Shown piece after piece: positions 1-7,185 of a stretch of DNA of 38,302 nt. The stretch covers positions 1 through 38,302 of the forward strand of contig NZ_CANLZX010000027.1 of the NCBI RefSeq assembly GCF_947495675.1. The letters are read 5' to 3'. Both the position numbers and the translations under genes were made by a program. A model generated the notes under the pieces. That model did not search any database, was not told where the DNA came from, and saw only the letters and a list, made by a program, of their open reading frames with translations. Source of the stretch: an uncultured Algibacter sp. (lineage in GTDB: Bacteria; Bacteroidota; Bacteroidia; Flavobacteriales; Flavobacteriaceae). How positions within the stretch are numbered: position 1 is the stretch's first letter; every line of letters begins with the position of its first letter.

Positions 1-79
1 CTGCGTGTATATTAACCTTATTCCTCTCTTTTGTCTTTTCTGTTTATTTATCTAATTTAATAGATTGTAAACTTAAGCC

Positions 80-192
80 GTGTATAATTAATTGCTTGGG
101 TCTGTTTGTACTCGGAAAATCCTTCGGATTTCCCTAACGTTCGGTTTCCTTTTGCTAAATTAGTTGCTTAAACCAAGCAACTAACCATACAC
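80..192. repeat. Palindromic intergenic element
   Basis: A 20-base arm at 80-99 (GTGTATAATTAATTGCTTGG) matches the reverse complement of 173-192 at 17 of 20 positions. Inside it, 160-169 (TTAGTTGCTT) and 175-184 (AAGCAACTAA) form a perfect 10-bp hairpin with a 5-base loop, and 114-131 forms a shorter hairpin around CCTTCGG. The two folds compete for 173-184. Elements of this look are common between flavobacterial genes, but that is recollection and not shown here. It lies just 3' of pepD and might also end that transcript. No gene is visible in 1-221. Confidence 0.55.
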
Positions 193-221
193 CAACCGTT
201 AAACGAATTAAAAAAAATATT

Positions 222-1682
222 TTATTTTTTAGGAATTGCTTTCAAAATTTCCAAAACAAACTTCCAATATTTTTGAACTGATGATATTTGAGCACGTTCA
301 TCTGGTGAGTGCGCCCCCTTAATATTTGGCCCGAAACTAATCATATCCATATCTGGATAATTCTGACCAAGAATACCACATTCTAATCCTGCATGGCAGG
401 CTGCTACATGAGGCTTTTCTCCGTTTAAATCTTCATAAAGTTTTTCCATCACTTTAAGAATTGGAGAATCCATATTTGGTGTCCAACCTGGATAATCTCC
501 AGTACATTCCACCTCACAACCTGTAAGCTCAAATGCTGCTCGTAAGGAGTTTGACAAATCTACTTTTGAACTTTCTACTGAAGATCGTGTTAAACACCCT
601 ATTTTAATATGTCCCTCTTTTACAATAACTCTGGCAATATTATTACTGGTTTCTACCAATTCTGGTATATCTGCACTCATTCTGTATACACCATTTAAGG
701 CAGCATATATAGCTCTTGTTAAGCCTTCTTGAACACCTAAATCCATAATTTTATTTGGCGTATCTACTTTAGAAACACTAATTTCTAAATCGGGCTCCAT
801 GGTTTTTAATTCCTTTTTTATTGTAGTAGCCTGTAAAGCCATTTCTAATAAAAAGGCATCTTCATGAATGGCATCAATAGCTACAATTGCTGTACTTTCT
901 CTTGGTATAGCATTTCGTAAGCTACCACCATCAATTTCTGAAATTCGTAACCCGAAGTTTTCAAAACCATCAAATAAAACACGGTTCATTATTTTATTGG
1001 CGTTTCCTAGTCCTTCATGAATTTGCATTCCCGAATGTCCGCCTTGTAATCCTTTTACAGAAACTTTATAGCCTATTTTAAATTCTGGTGTTTCTTCTTC
1101 CTCGTAAGTTCTTGTTGCCGTTACATCTATGCCTCCTGCACAACCCACACCAATTTCATCATCTTCTTCAGTATCTAAGTTTAATAGAATACCTCCTGAT
1201 AGTATCCCCCCTTTTAAGCCCATGGCTCCTGTCATGCCTGTTTCTTCATCGATTGTGAATAAGGCTTCAATTGCTGGATGTGCAATATCTGTACTTTCTA
1301 AAATGGCCATAATGGTTGCAACACCTAAACCGTTATCGGCACCAAGAGTTGTTCCTTTTGCTTTTACCCAATCACCTTCAATAAACATCTCGATACCTTG
1401 AGTATCAAAATCAAAAATAGTATCACCATTTTTTTGATGCACCATATCTAAATGCGATTGCATCACTACAGTTGTTCTATTTTCCATGCCTGCTGTAGCT
1501 GGCTTTTTTATAATAACATTTCCTACCTCATCTTCAATGGTTTCTAAACCTAGGTTTTTACCAAAGTCTTTCATGAAAGCGATAACACGTTCTTCTTTTT
1601 TTGAAGGGCGCGGTACTGCATTTAAATCTGCAAATTTATTCCAAAGGGCTTGTGGTTGTAATTGTCTTATTTCTGAGTTCAT
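222..1682 (-). CDS. pepD: Aminoacyl-histidine dipeptidase (Xaa-His dipeptidase, M20C)
   Basis: Cytoplasmic metallopeptidase that hydrolyses dipeptides such as Xaa-His (carnosine-type). The 486-residue length is normal for PepD. Visible M20 metal-site motifs are SHLDMVH (H77, D79), GADNG (around D116), IDEETG (catalytic/metal Glu pair near 146-147) and a C-terminal GAHSPDE carrying the last metal-binding His near residue 461. A glycine-rich GGHSGMQIH segment marks the lid/dimerisation domain. There is no signal peptide, fitting a cytosolic enzyme. The start ATG at 1682 gives MNSEIRQLQP, which matches the usual PepD N-terminus, and a TACCTTTG -7-like box lies 22 bases upstream. It stands alone, divergent from the next gene. 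Confidence 0.95.
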   Translation of the reverse strand: MNSEIRQLQPQALWNKFADLNAVPRPSKKEERVIAFMKDFGKNLGLETIEDEVGNVIIKKPATAGMENRTTVVMQSHLDMVHQKNGDTIFDFDTQGIEMFIEGDWVKAKGTTLGADNGLGVATIMAILESTDIAHPAIEALFTIDEETGMTGAMGLKGGILSGGILLNLDTEEDDEIGVGCAGGIDVTATRTYEEEETPEFKIGYKVSVKGLQGGHSGMQIHEGLGNANKIMNRVLFDGFENFGLRISEIDGGSLRNAIPRESTAIVAIDAIHEDAFLLEMALQATTIKKELKTMEPDLEISVSKVDTPNKIMDLGVQEGLTRAIYAALNGVYRMSADIPELVETSNNIARVIVKEGHIKIGCLTRSSVESSKVDLSNSLRAAFELTGCEVECTGDYPGWTPNMDSPILKVMEKLYEDLNGEKPHVAACHAGLECGILGQNYPDMDMISFGPNIKGAHSPDERAQISSVQKYWKFVLEILKAIPKK

Positions 1683-1703
1683 GATAGCATTTTATTATTG
1701 TTT

Positions 1704-1711
1704 CAAAGGTA
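1704..1711 (-). promoter_or_regulatory. Putative -7 box (TACCTTTG) of pepD
   Basis: On the minus strand this reads TACCTTTG, matching the Bacteroidota TAnnTTTG consensus, 22 bases before the pepD ATG. No clear TTTG box is found at the expected 19-bp spacing, so the call rests on one element. Confidence 0.4.
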
Positions 1712-1916
1712 GCAAAAATAGACAGAATTTGGCTGCTACTCCTGATTGAAATGGCATCCTTTTTTGTGCTTTACTAAAACTATGAAAAAAACTATTATTT
1801 TAAAAAATAAAACAAACTTAAAGTGATTCTATAATATGTTAGCACAAGAAAGATATAATGGAAAGCAGGAAGAAACCTTAATAGATAAACTTATGCGTTA
1901 GGGTACATATTTTTAT

Positions 1917-1924
1917 TATTTTTG
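1917..1924 (+). promoter_or_regulatory. Putative -7 box (TATTTTTG) of the DUF3810 gene
   Basis: TATTTTTG fits TAnnTTTG but lies only 4 bases before the ATG at 1929. If used, the transcript would be nearly leaderless. No good upstream TTTG is seen. Confidence 0.3.
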
Positions 1925-1928
1925 AAAG

Positions 1929-2996
1929 ATGCTGAAAAAGAATAAAACAATTGTTGCGCTATCATTGATTCCGCAATTTTTACTTGTAAAATTACTTGCC
2001 AACTACCCCGAGTTTGTAGAGCAATATTACAGTAATGGCTTGTACCCCTTTATTTCTAAAGCTTTTAGATTTACTTTAGGCTGGTTGCCATTTTCGTTTG
2101 GCGATTTGGTTTATACTTTTGGTAGTTTATATGCGCTACTATGGTTTTATATAAACAGAAAACGTTTAAGAAAAGATTCTAGAAATTGGCTGGTTGATGT
2201 TTTTGCTGCCGTTGCTATAATTTATGGGGCGTTTCATTTATTTTGGGGATTGAATTACCACCGACTACCGTTACATAAAAGTTTACATTTAGAGCGTGAT
2301 TATACGACTGAACAGTTGGTTGAAGTCACCCAAAATCTGATTAAAAAATCGAATACGCTGCATTTAGAAATTACTAAAAACGATACTATTAAGGTTGACA
2401 TTCCGTTTAGTAAAAGCGACATTTTTAAAATGGTGCCAACGAGTTATGATAATTTAAAAAAGCATTTTCCGCATTTGGAGTATTACCCAAAGAGTTTAAA
2501 AAAATCGATTTACAGTTACCCATTAACGTATATGGGTTTTAGTGGCTATTTAAACCCATTAACAAATGAAGCACAAGTTGATGGTTTAATTCCTGTTTAT
2601 AAATTCCCTACAACATCGGCTCATGAAATTGCACATCAATTAGGTTTTGCTGCCGAAAATGAAGCTAACTTTATTGGTTTTTTAGCGACAATTAGCCATG
2701 ATAACATTTATTTTAAATATTCGGGATATACTTTTGCATTACGTTTTTGCCTTAATGAAATTTACAGGCGTGATGAAGCAATTTATGAAAGCATAGTAAT
2801 CAATGTTAATCCTGGTATTTTAAAAAATTATAAAGAGGTTCGAGACTTTTGGGAAATACACCAAAATCCTGCCGAACCTCTTTTTAAATCTTTTTATGGT
2901 AATTTTTTAAAAGCTAACAAACAAAGTAAAGGCATGCAGAGTTACAATTATGTTGTAGCTCTAATTGTTAATTACTTTGAGAACAAATCAAAGTAA
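1929..2996 (+). CDS. DUF3810 domain protein, zincin-like membrane protein
   Basis: A 355-residue protein that I recognise as a DUF3810 family member; the biochemical role is unknown. The N-terminus carries three hydrophobic segments (about 8-25, 48-72 and 92-112), so it is probably anchored in the inner membrane with the rest outside. A zinc-protease-like HEIAHQ motif sits at residues 232-236, followed by AAENEANFIGFLA, whose Glu residues could supply the third ligand as in gluzincins. The start at 1929 is the first ATG and has a -7-like box directly upstream. It converges on the next gene with no spacer: the TAA at 2994-2996 abuts the opposing stop at 2997. Protease activity is inferred from the motif only. 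Confidence 0.85.
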   Translation: MLKKNKTIVALSLIPQFLLVKLLANYPEFVEQYYSNGLYPFISKAFRFTLGWLPFSFGDLVYTFGSLYALLWFYINRKRLRKDSRNWLVDVFAAVAIIYGAFHLFWGLNYHRLPLHKSLHLERDYTTEQLVEVTQNLIKKSNTLHLEITKNDTIKVDIPFSKSDIFKMVPTSYDNLKKHFPHLEYYPKSLKKSIYSYPLTYMGFSGYLNPLTNEAQVDGLIPVYKFPTTSAHEIAHQLGFAAENEANFIGFLATISHDNIYFKYSGYTFALRFCLNEIYRRDEAIYESIVINVNPGILKNYKEVRDFWEIHQNPAEPLFKSFYGNFLKANKQSKGMQSYNYVVALIVNYFENKSK

Positions 2997-3794
2997 TTAC
3001 TCAACAATTGTTGCTCCTGCAGGTGCTTCAAAAATATCTGATTCTGGCTTTTCTTTAGAAACTTTAGTATTTACAAATAATGTTTCTCCTTTTATGGTTG
3101 TTGGCAAATTATCTTTATAGTTATAACTCACTATGGTTTCTGGCAATAATAAACCATTAACTTCTTGCCAATTATTATAACGTCTAAAATGAAGTTCTTT
3201 CCCTTTTTCTTTAGAGAAAAAGGTTACTGTATAACCTAACCATTCCATTTTAAAAGTATCTGGATTATAATACAAAATATACTCATCGTCTGATGATTCC
3301 CCTACTCCGTTTTCATAAGTAATTTTAATTCCTGGATAGGTAACGTTTTCAAAAACTAAAGGAGCAGCCTCTTCATAAATAATTCCATCATCGGCTAAAA
3401 TAAAAGGCATGGCATAAAAATAAAACATTAGGTTATAATAAAACCTTGGGTTGCCGCCATAAAGCTTATAAGCCTCAGTACCTTTATTTTTTATCCACAC
3501 GTTTTCACCATCAAAACCAATAGTGTGATTAGGCATTTCAATTAATGATTTCCTATTTTTAAGATTTGTTATTGTCACCTCGTCTCCGTCTGTTTTTTTC
3601 ATGGTGAATTCAAGCGATTTCATGCTTTCCCATTTATCTAAACCGCCATGAGCTTCAAATATTTTTGTAATATTTCCTGGGTAAACACTCGTTGTTACAT
3701 CAAGAATTTCTTCAGAATAATCTACGGTTGGTGTTGTTTTGTTTTTACAAGCTAATATTGAAATAGCTAAAGCAAATAGAATGATTTTTTTCAT
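2997..3794 (-). CDS. Putative lipoprotein (DUF6503-like), function unknown
   Basis: 265 residues. The N-terminus MKKIILFALAISILAC is a type II signal peptide with the lipobox Cys at residue 16, so this should be an envelope lipoprotein. The body is rich in beta-strand-like segments and contains HGGLDKWESMKSLEF, a phrase typical of a Bacteroidota lipoprotein family that I think is DUF6503; the family name is from memory and not certain. The fold may resemble LolA/LolB-type lipid-binding barrels, which is inference. It is divergent from the RNA methyltransferase gene with about 83 bases between starts, and its stop touches the stop of the DUF3810 gene. Confidence 0.75.
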   Translation of the reverse strand: MKKIILFALAISILACKNKTTPTVDYSEEILDVTTSVYPGNITKIFEAHGGLDKWESMKSLEFTMKKTDGDEVTITNLKNRKSLIEMPNHTIGFDGENVWIKNKGTEAYKLYGGNPRFYYNLMFYFYAMPFILADDGIIYEEAAPLVFENVTYPGIKITYENGVGESSDDEYILYYNPDTFKMEWLGYTVTFFSKEKGKELHFRRYNNWQEVNGLLLPETIVSYNYKDNLPTTIKGETLFVNTKVSKEKPESDIFEAPAGATIVE

Positions 3795-3859
3795 AAGTGT
3801 TTTTAATTAGGTTTTCTTGTTTGACGAAGTTAATTGAATATCATTACAATAAAAACAAT

Positions 3860-3867
3860 TACTTTTG
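3860..3867 (+). promoter_or_regulatory. Putative -7 box (TACTTTTG)
   Basis: TACTTTTG matches TAnnTTTG 10 bases before the ATG at 3878. It lies inside the open frame that begins at 3797, which supports choosing the later start for the methyltransferase. Confidence 0.4.
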
Positions 3868-3877
3868 CAAGACTCTT

Positions 3878-4672
3878 ATGAAAGAAATTTTTAGCACACA
3901 AAACGCATTTATAAAACAACTTGTCCAATTAAAAGATAAGTCGCGCGAACGAAAAAAAGCAGGCACTTTTTTAATAGAAGGTGTTCGTGAAGTTTCCTTA
4001 GCTTTAAAAGGTGGTTATAAGTTAGAAACCGTTCTATTTTATCCGGAATTATTTTCTATTGAATCACTTAAAACTTTAATTCCTGAAGCGGTTGATATTG
4101 TTGAAGTTTCAAAAGACGTTTATGAAAAATTAGCATATAGATCGACTACTGAAGGGTTGTTGGCTGTAGCTAAGTCAAAAGATAATCAGCTATCCGATTT
4201 AACATTTAAAAAAGAAAACCCATTAATTTTAGTGGCAGAAGCGCCAGAAAAACCTGGTAATATTGGCGCAATTTTACGAACTGCTGATGCTGCAAATGTT
4301 GATGCTGTAATTATTGCAAACCCAAAAACAGATTTATACAACCCTAATATTGTTCGTTCTAGTGTTGGCTGTGTGTTTACAAACCAAATAGCCACAGGAA
4401 CAACATCTGAAATTATTACCTTTTTAAAAACGAAAAACATTAATATTTACTGTGCTATTTTACAAGAATCGGTTGACTATCACACGCAAGATTACAAGAA
4501 ACCAACAGCTATTGTAGTTGGTACAGAATCTACTGGTTTGAGTGATGAATGGCGCAAAAACTCTACAAAAAATATTATTATACCCATGCAAGGTGAGATA
4601 GATTCTATGAATGTATCTGTTGCTGCTGGTATTCTTATTTTTGAGGCTAAGAGACAGCGAAAATTTAACTAA
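3878..4672 (+). CDS. TrmH/SpoU-family RNA 2'-O-methyltransferase
   Basis: A 264-residue SPOUT methyltransferase using S-adenosylmethionine to methylate a ribose 2'-OH in rRNA or tRNA; the exact target cannot be read from sequence. An N-terminal substrate-binding domain (about 1-95, with FLIEGVREV) precedes the SpoU domain, with all three motifs: PGNIGAILRTADA (motif 1), VVGTESTGLSDEW (motif 2) and SMNVSVAAGILIFEA (motif 3, forming the knotted SAM site). The open frame extends upstream to 3797, but MKEIFSTQNAF at 3878 is the natural start and follows a -7-like box. The next gene begins 34 bases after its stop on the same strand, so they may share a transcript. Confidence 0.9.
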   Translation: MKEIFSTQNAFIKQLVQLKDKSRERKKAGTFLIEGVREVSLALKGGYKLETVLFYPELFSIESLKTLIPEAVDIVEVSKDVYEKLAYRSTTEGLLAVAKSKDNQLSDLTFKKENPLILVAEAPEKPGNIGAILRTADAANVDAVIIANPKTDLYNPNIVRSSVGCVFTNQIATGTTSEIITFLKTKNINIYCAILQESVDYHTQDYKKPTAIVVGTESTGLSDEWRKNSTKNIIIPMQGEIDSMNVSVAAGILIFEAKRQRKFN

Positions 4673-4706
4673 ATTTATCGAAAATTTCAATATAATAACG
4701 ACACCT

Positions 4707-5489
4707 ATGAAAAGAATTTTACTTTTAGCATTATTACTAATTAATTATTTTGGAAACGCACAAAATCTGGTGTCTAACGGAAATATGGAGGTGTTTAGTT
4801 CTCCAACCAGTACACCAACAGGCTGGTCTTCGTCTAGTGACTTTGGTGATTTTAATCAAAACACAACCGACTTTACAGAAGGTGCAAGTAGTGTTGAGTT
4901 TACTGCTGGATTTAGTGACTTAATGATGTTTACAACAGTAGATATCCCTCTTGAATCTGGTAAAACCTATATTATAAAATACGATTACAAATATCTAGGA
5001 AGCGATTTTGATGCTAATGATAATATAGAGTTTAGTTTTTATTCTGCTACTGCCCCATTTCTTCATGGCACTAATATTCAAGATAATAATTGGAATACTG
5101 TTACTACTCAATTTATACCAACAGAAACAAAGTCTGATTTTGAAGCCACTATTAGAGTAATACCTGCCGCTGGAATTGGTTCTAACTACAAAGTACTTAT
5201 TGATAATGTACAGGTTTTTGAAGCTGCACCATTATCGACTATATCTTTTAATTTAAAAGATAATATTAACATCTATACTTCGCCATACAAACAACTTAAA
5301 ATAGATACATCAGCCGATATTGTAATTTTAGACATTGCCGCGTATTCAATTATAGGGCAAAAACAAAAATTAACACCCAACACAAAAGCCCTAACAAATT
5401 TTAATTTAAGCACCTTATCTTCTGGAGTTTATATTTTAAAAATAACAACAAATAAAGGCAGCTTAACAAAAAAAATTCTTCTTAAATAA
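4707..5489 (+). CDS. Secreted protein with type IX secretion C-terminal domain
   Basis: 260 residues. The Sec signal peptide is MKRILLLALLLINYFGNAQ. Residues about 20-172 look like a carbohydrate-binding jelly-roll module: it opens NLVSNGNME, has GWSSSSDF, and ends YKVLIDNVQVFEA, which is common in T9SS cargo. The last ~80 residues are a type A sorting domain, with VYILKITTNKGSLTKKILLK at the very end. The protein should therefore cross the outer membrane by T9SS and be surface-attached or released. The start at 4707 was chosen over the upstream frame (from 4611, overlapping the previous gene) because it gives the clean signal peptide. No catalytic domain is seen, so the role is unknown. Confidence 0.85.
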   Translation: MKRILLLALLLINYFGNAQNLVSNGNMEVFSSPTSTPTGWSSSSDFGDFNQNTTDFTEGASSVEFTAGFSDLMMFTTVDIPLESGKTYIIKYDYKYLGSDFDANDNIEFSFYSATAPFLHGTNIQDNNWNTVTTQFIPTETKSDFEATIRVIPAAGIGSNYKVLIDNVQVFEAAPLSTISFNLKDNINIYTSPYKQLKIDTSADIVILDIAAYSIIGQKQKLTPNTKALTNFNLSTLSSGVYILKITTNKGSLTKKILLK

Positions 5490-5510
5490 TTAAGATTTAA
5501 AATACTATTT

Positions 5511-6743
5511 ATGAATGCGACGAGTCTTTTTTACATCATTTTAATAATTATTATTCTAAGTTTTATTATAGATAAAATTCTCGATGCCTTAAACGCAAAA
5601 CATTACAACGATGTACTTCCAGAGGACTTACAAGATGTTTATGATGATGTAGAGTATAAAAAATCACAAAATTATAAGGCTACCAATTACAAATTCGGAT
5701 TGTTAACCTCAACATTTTCTATTCTTTTAACTTTAGGATTTTTATGGTTTGATGGTTTTAAATTTGTAGACAACATTGCAAGAAATTATAGTGAAAACCC
5801 CATTATAATTGCACTAATCTTTTTTGGCATTATAATGATTGGTAGCGATATTTTAACCACACCTTTCTCCTATTACAGCACCTTTGTTATCGAAGAAAAA
5901 TTTGGATTTAATAAAACAACTGTTAAAACATTTTTTTTAGATAAAGTTAAAGGCTGGCTCATGATGGCTATTGTTGGTGGTGGTATTCTAGCCTTGATTA
6001 TTTGGTTTTACGAAGCAACAGGAAAACACTTTTGGCTATATACATGGGCATTAGTGGCTGTTTTTACTTTGTTTATGAACATGTTTTATTCTAAACTAAT
6101 TGTACCTCTTTTTAATAAGCAAACACCTTTAGAAGAAGGTACATTACGCGATAAAATTTCGGCATATGCTAAAACAGTAGGTTTTAAACTAGATAAAATC
6201 TTTGTAATTGATGGCTCTAAACGTAGCACCAAAGCAAACGCATACTTTTCTGGTTTTGGGAGCGAAAAACGCGTAACACTTTATGATACGTTGATTAATG
6301 ATTTGGATGATGAAGAAATTGTTGCCGTTTTAGCCCACGAAGTTGGACACTACAAAAAGAAACATATTATTTTTAACTTATTTGCTTCCATTCTTTTAAC
6401 AGGGTTAACACTTTATATTTTATCATTGTTTATATCAAACCCGTTATTATCGCAAGCATTAGGTGTTGAAACTCCCAGTTTCCATATTGGCTTAATTGCT
6501 TTTGGTCTTCTCTACTCGCCTATTTCTGAAATTACTGGTTTAATTATGAATCTGTTTTCTAGAAAATTTGAATACCAAGCCGATGATTATGCAAAAAAAA
6601 CTTATAATGGAGAGCCACTAATTACCTCGCTTAAAAAGCTATCTAAAAATAGCTTGAGTAATTTAACACCGCATCCTGCTTATGTGTTTATGCATTATTC
6701 ACATCCAACGCTTTTGGAACGCATAGGGAATTTGAGGAAGTAA
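5511..6743 (+). CDS. M48 family metallopeptidase (Ste24/CAAX protease 1-like)
   Basis: A 410-residue multi-pass inner-membrane zinc protease. The zinc motif HEVGH is at residues 276-280 and the third ligand Glu is in FEYQADDYA (E354), as in Ste24/HtpX-type M48 enzymes. Hydrophobic stretches occur near 5-22, 65-82, 98-115, 148-165, 175-195, 290-310 and 325-345, matching the Ste24 layout rather than the shorter HtpX. GSKRSTKANAYFSGFG before the zinc motif is a well-conserved family segment. Bacteria lack CAAX prenylation, so the likely role is membrane or exported protein quality control (inference). It starts 21 bases after the T9SS gene, so may be the last gene of a three-gene transcript. Confidence 0.92.
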   Translation: MNATSLFYIILIIIILSFIIDKILDALNAKHYNDVLPEDLQDVYDDVEYKKSQNYKATNYKFGLLTSTFSILLTLGFLWFDGFKFVDNIARNYSENPIIIALIFFGIIMIGSDILTTPFSYYSTFVIEEKFGFNKTTVKTFFLDKVKGWLMMAIVGGGILALIIWFYEATGKHFWLYTWALVAVFTLFMNMFYSKLIVPLFNKQTPLEEGTLRDKISAYAKTVGFKLDKIFVIDGSKRSTKANAYFSGFGSEKRVTLYDTLINDLDDEEIVAVLAHEVGHYKKKHIIFNLFASILLTGLTLYILSLFISNPLLSQALGVETPSFHIGLIAFGLLYSPISEITGLIMNLFSRKFEYQADDYAKKTYNGEPLITSLKKLSKNSLSNLTPHPAYVFMHYSHPTLLERIGNLRK

Positions 6744-6835
6744 CCTTTTACTTATTCACATTTTTTTAATTTATAATATTATCTTATTAAACAATAAGGC
6801 TAAAACTTGATTTTGTAAATAATTTCAGCCAAATT

Positions 6836-7030
6836 CATTTAACGTCCGATATAAATCATTAAAACGATTTCATTTCCGCGAACAATTAAACGAAATTTTA
6901 AAAAAACCACCAACTTGCATAAATACGCCTTAAAGTTAACAGATAACTGCGTTAACGATTGAACGGTATGTTTGAGCTCCCGACGTAGGAGGAGCGAGTA
7001 GTGAAAGCGTGTTAAAACGCCCAAATAAAA
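6836..7030. repeat. Gene-free, repeat-like intergenic stretch with hairpins
   Basis: The interval 6744-7185 (442 bases) holds no convincing gene. Between 6836 and 7030 the base composition shifts to more GC, with a GCTCC...GGAGC hairpin near 6976-6995 and a GCGT...ACGC hairpin near 7008-7021. An open frame of 66 codons on the minus strand (6839-7039) lacks any recognisable feature. The GAGCTCCCGACG / GAACGGTATG phrases resemble dispersed intergenic repeats of this group, but no second full copy is in the window. Confidence 0.35.
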
Positions 7031-7048
7031 ATAATCCAAATAATAGTG

Positions 7049-7056
7049 TATCTTTG
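7049..7056 (+). promoter_or_regulatory. Putative -7 box (TATCTTTG) of the DEAD-box helicase
   Basis: TATCTTTG matches TAnnTTTG. If used, transcription would start near 7063 and leave a leader of about 120 bases before the ATG at 7186. That leader contains a 12-codon reading frame (7073-7111). A TTTG partner at 19 bp is not present. Confidence 0.45.
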
Positions 7057-7185
7057 CGCCTTGAAACTCAAGATGAGTTTAATATTCCTCAGAGAGAGGA
7101 TGTGTTACTAGAAGTTTAGGTTAAGTATGTCGATTCGCTTCTTTATGTAACACCACATAATTAAATCGCATACATAAACAAAAGA

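Noticed and set aside
1129..1749. Plus-strand ORFs of 87-90 codons inside pepD
   Set aside because: They are antisense to a complete, well-conserved dipeptidase, and their Pro/Ser-rich translations are typical shadows.
1836..1901. 21-codon ORF (MLAQERYNGKQEETLIDKLMR) before the DUF3810 gene
   Set aside because: Too short, no membrane or signal feature and no promoter-like box ahead of it; chance cannot be excluded.
6839..7039. 66-codon minus-strand ORF
   Set aside because: It lies wholly in the repeat-like, GC-shifted block, has no domain or signal peptide and ends in the hairpins; it looks like an ORF arising from a repeat.
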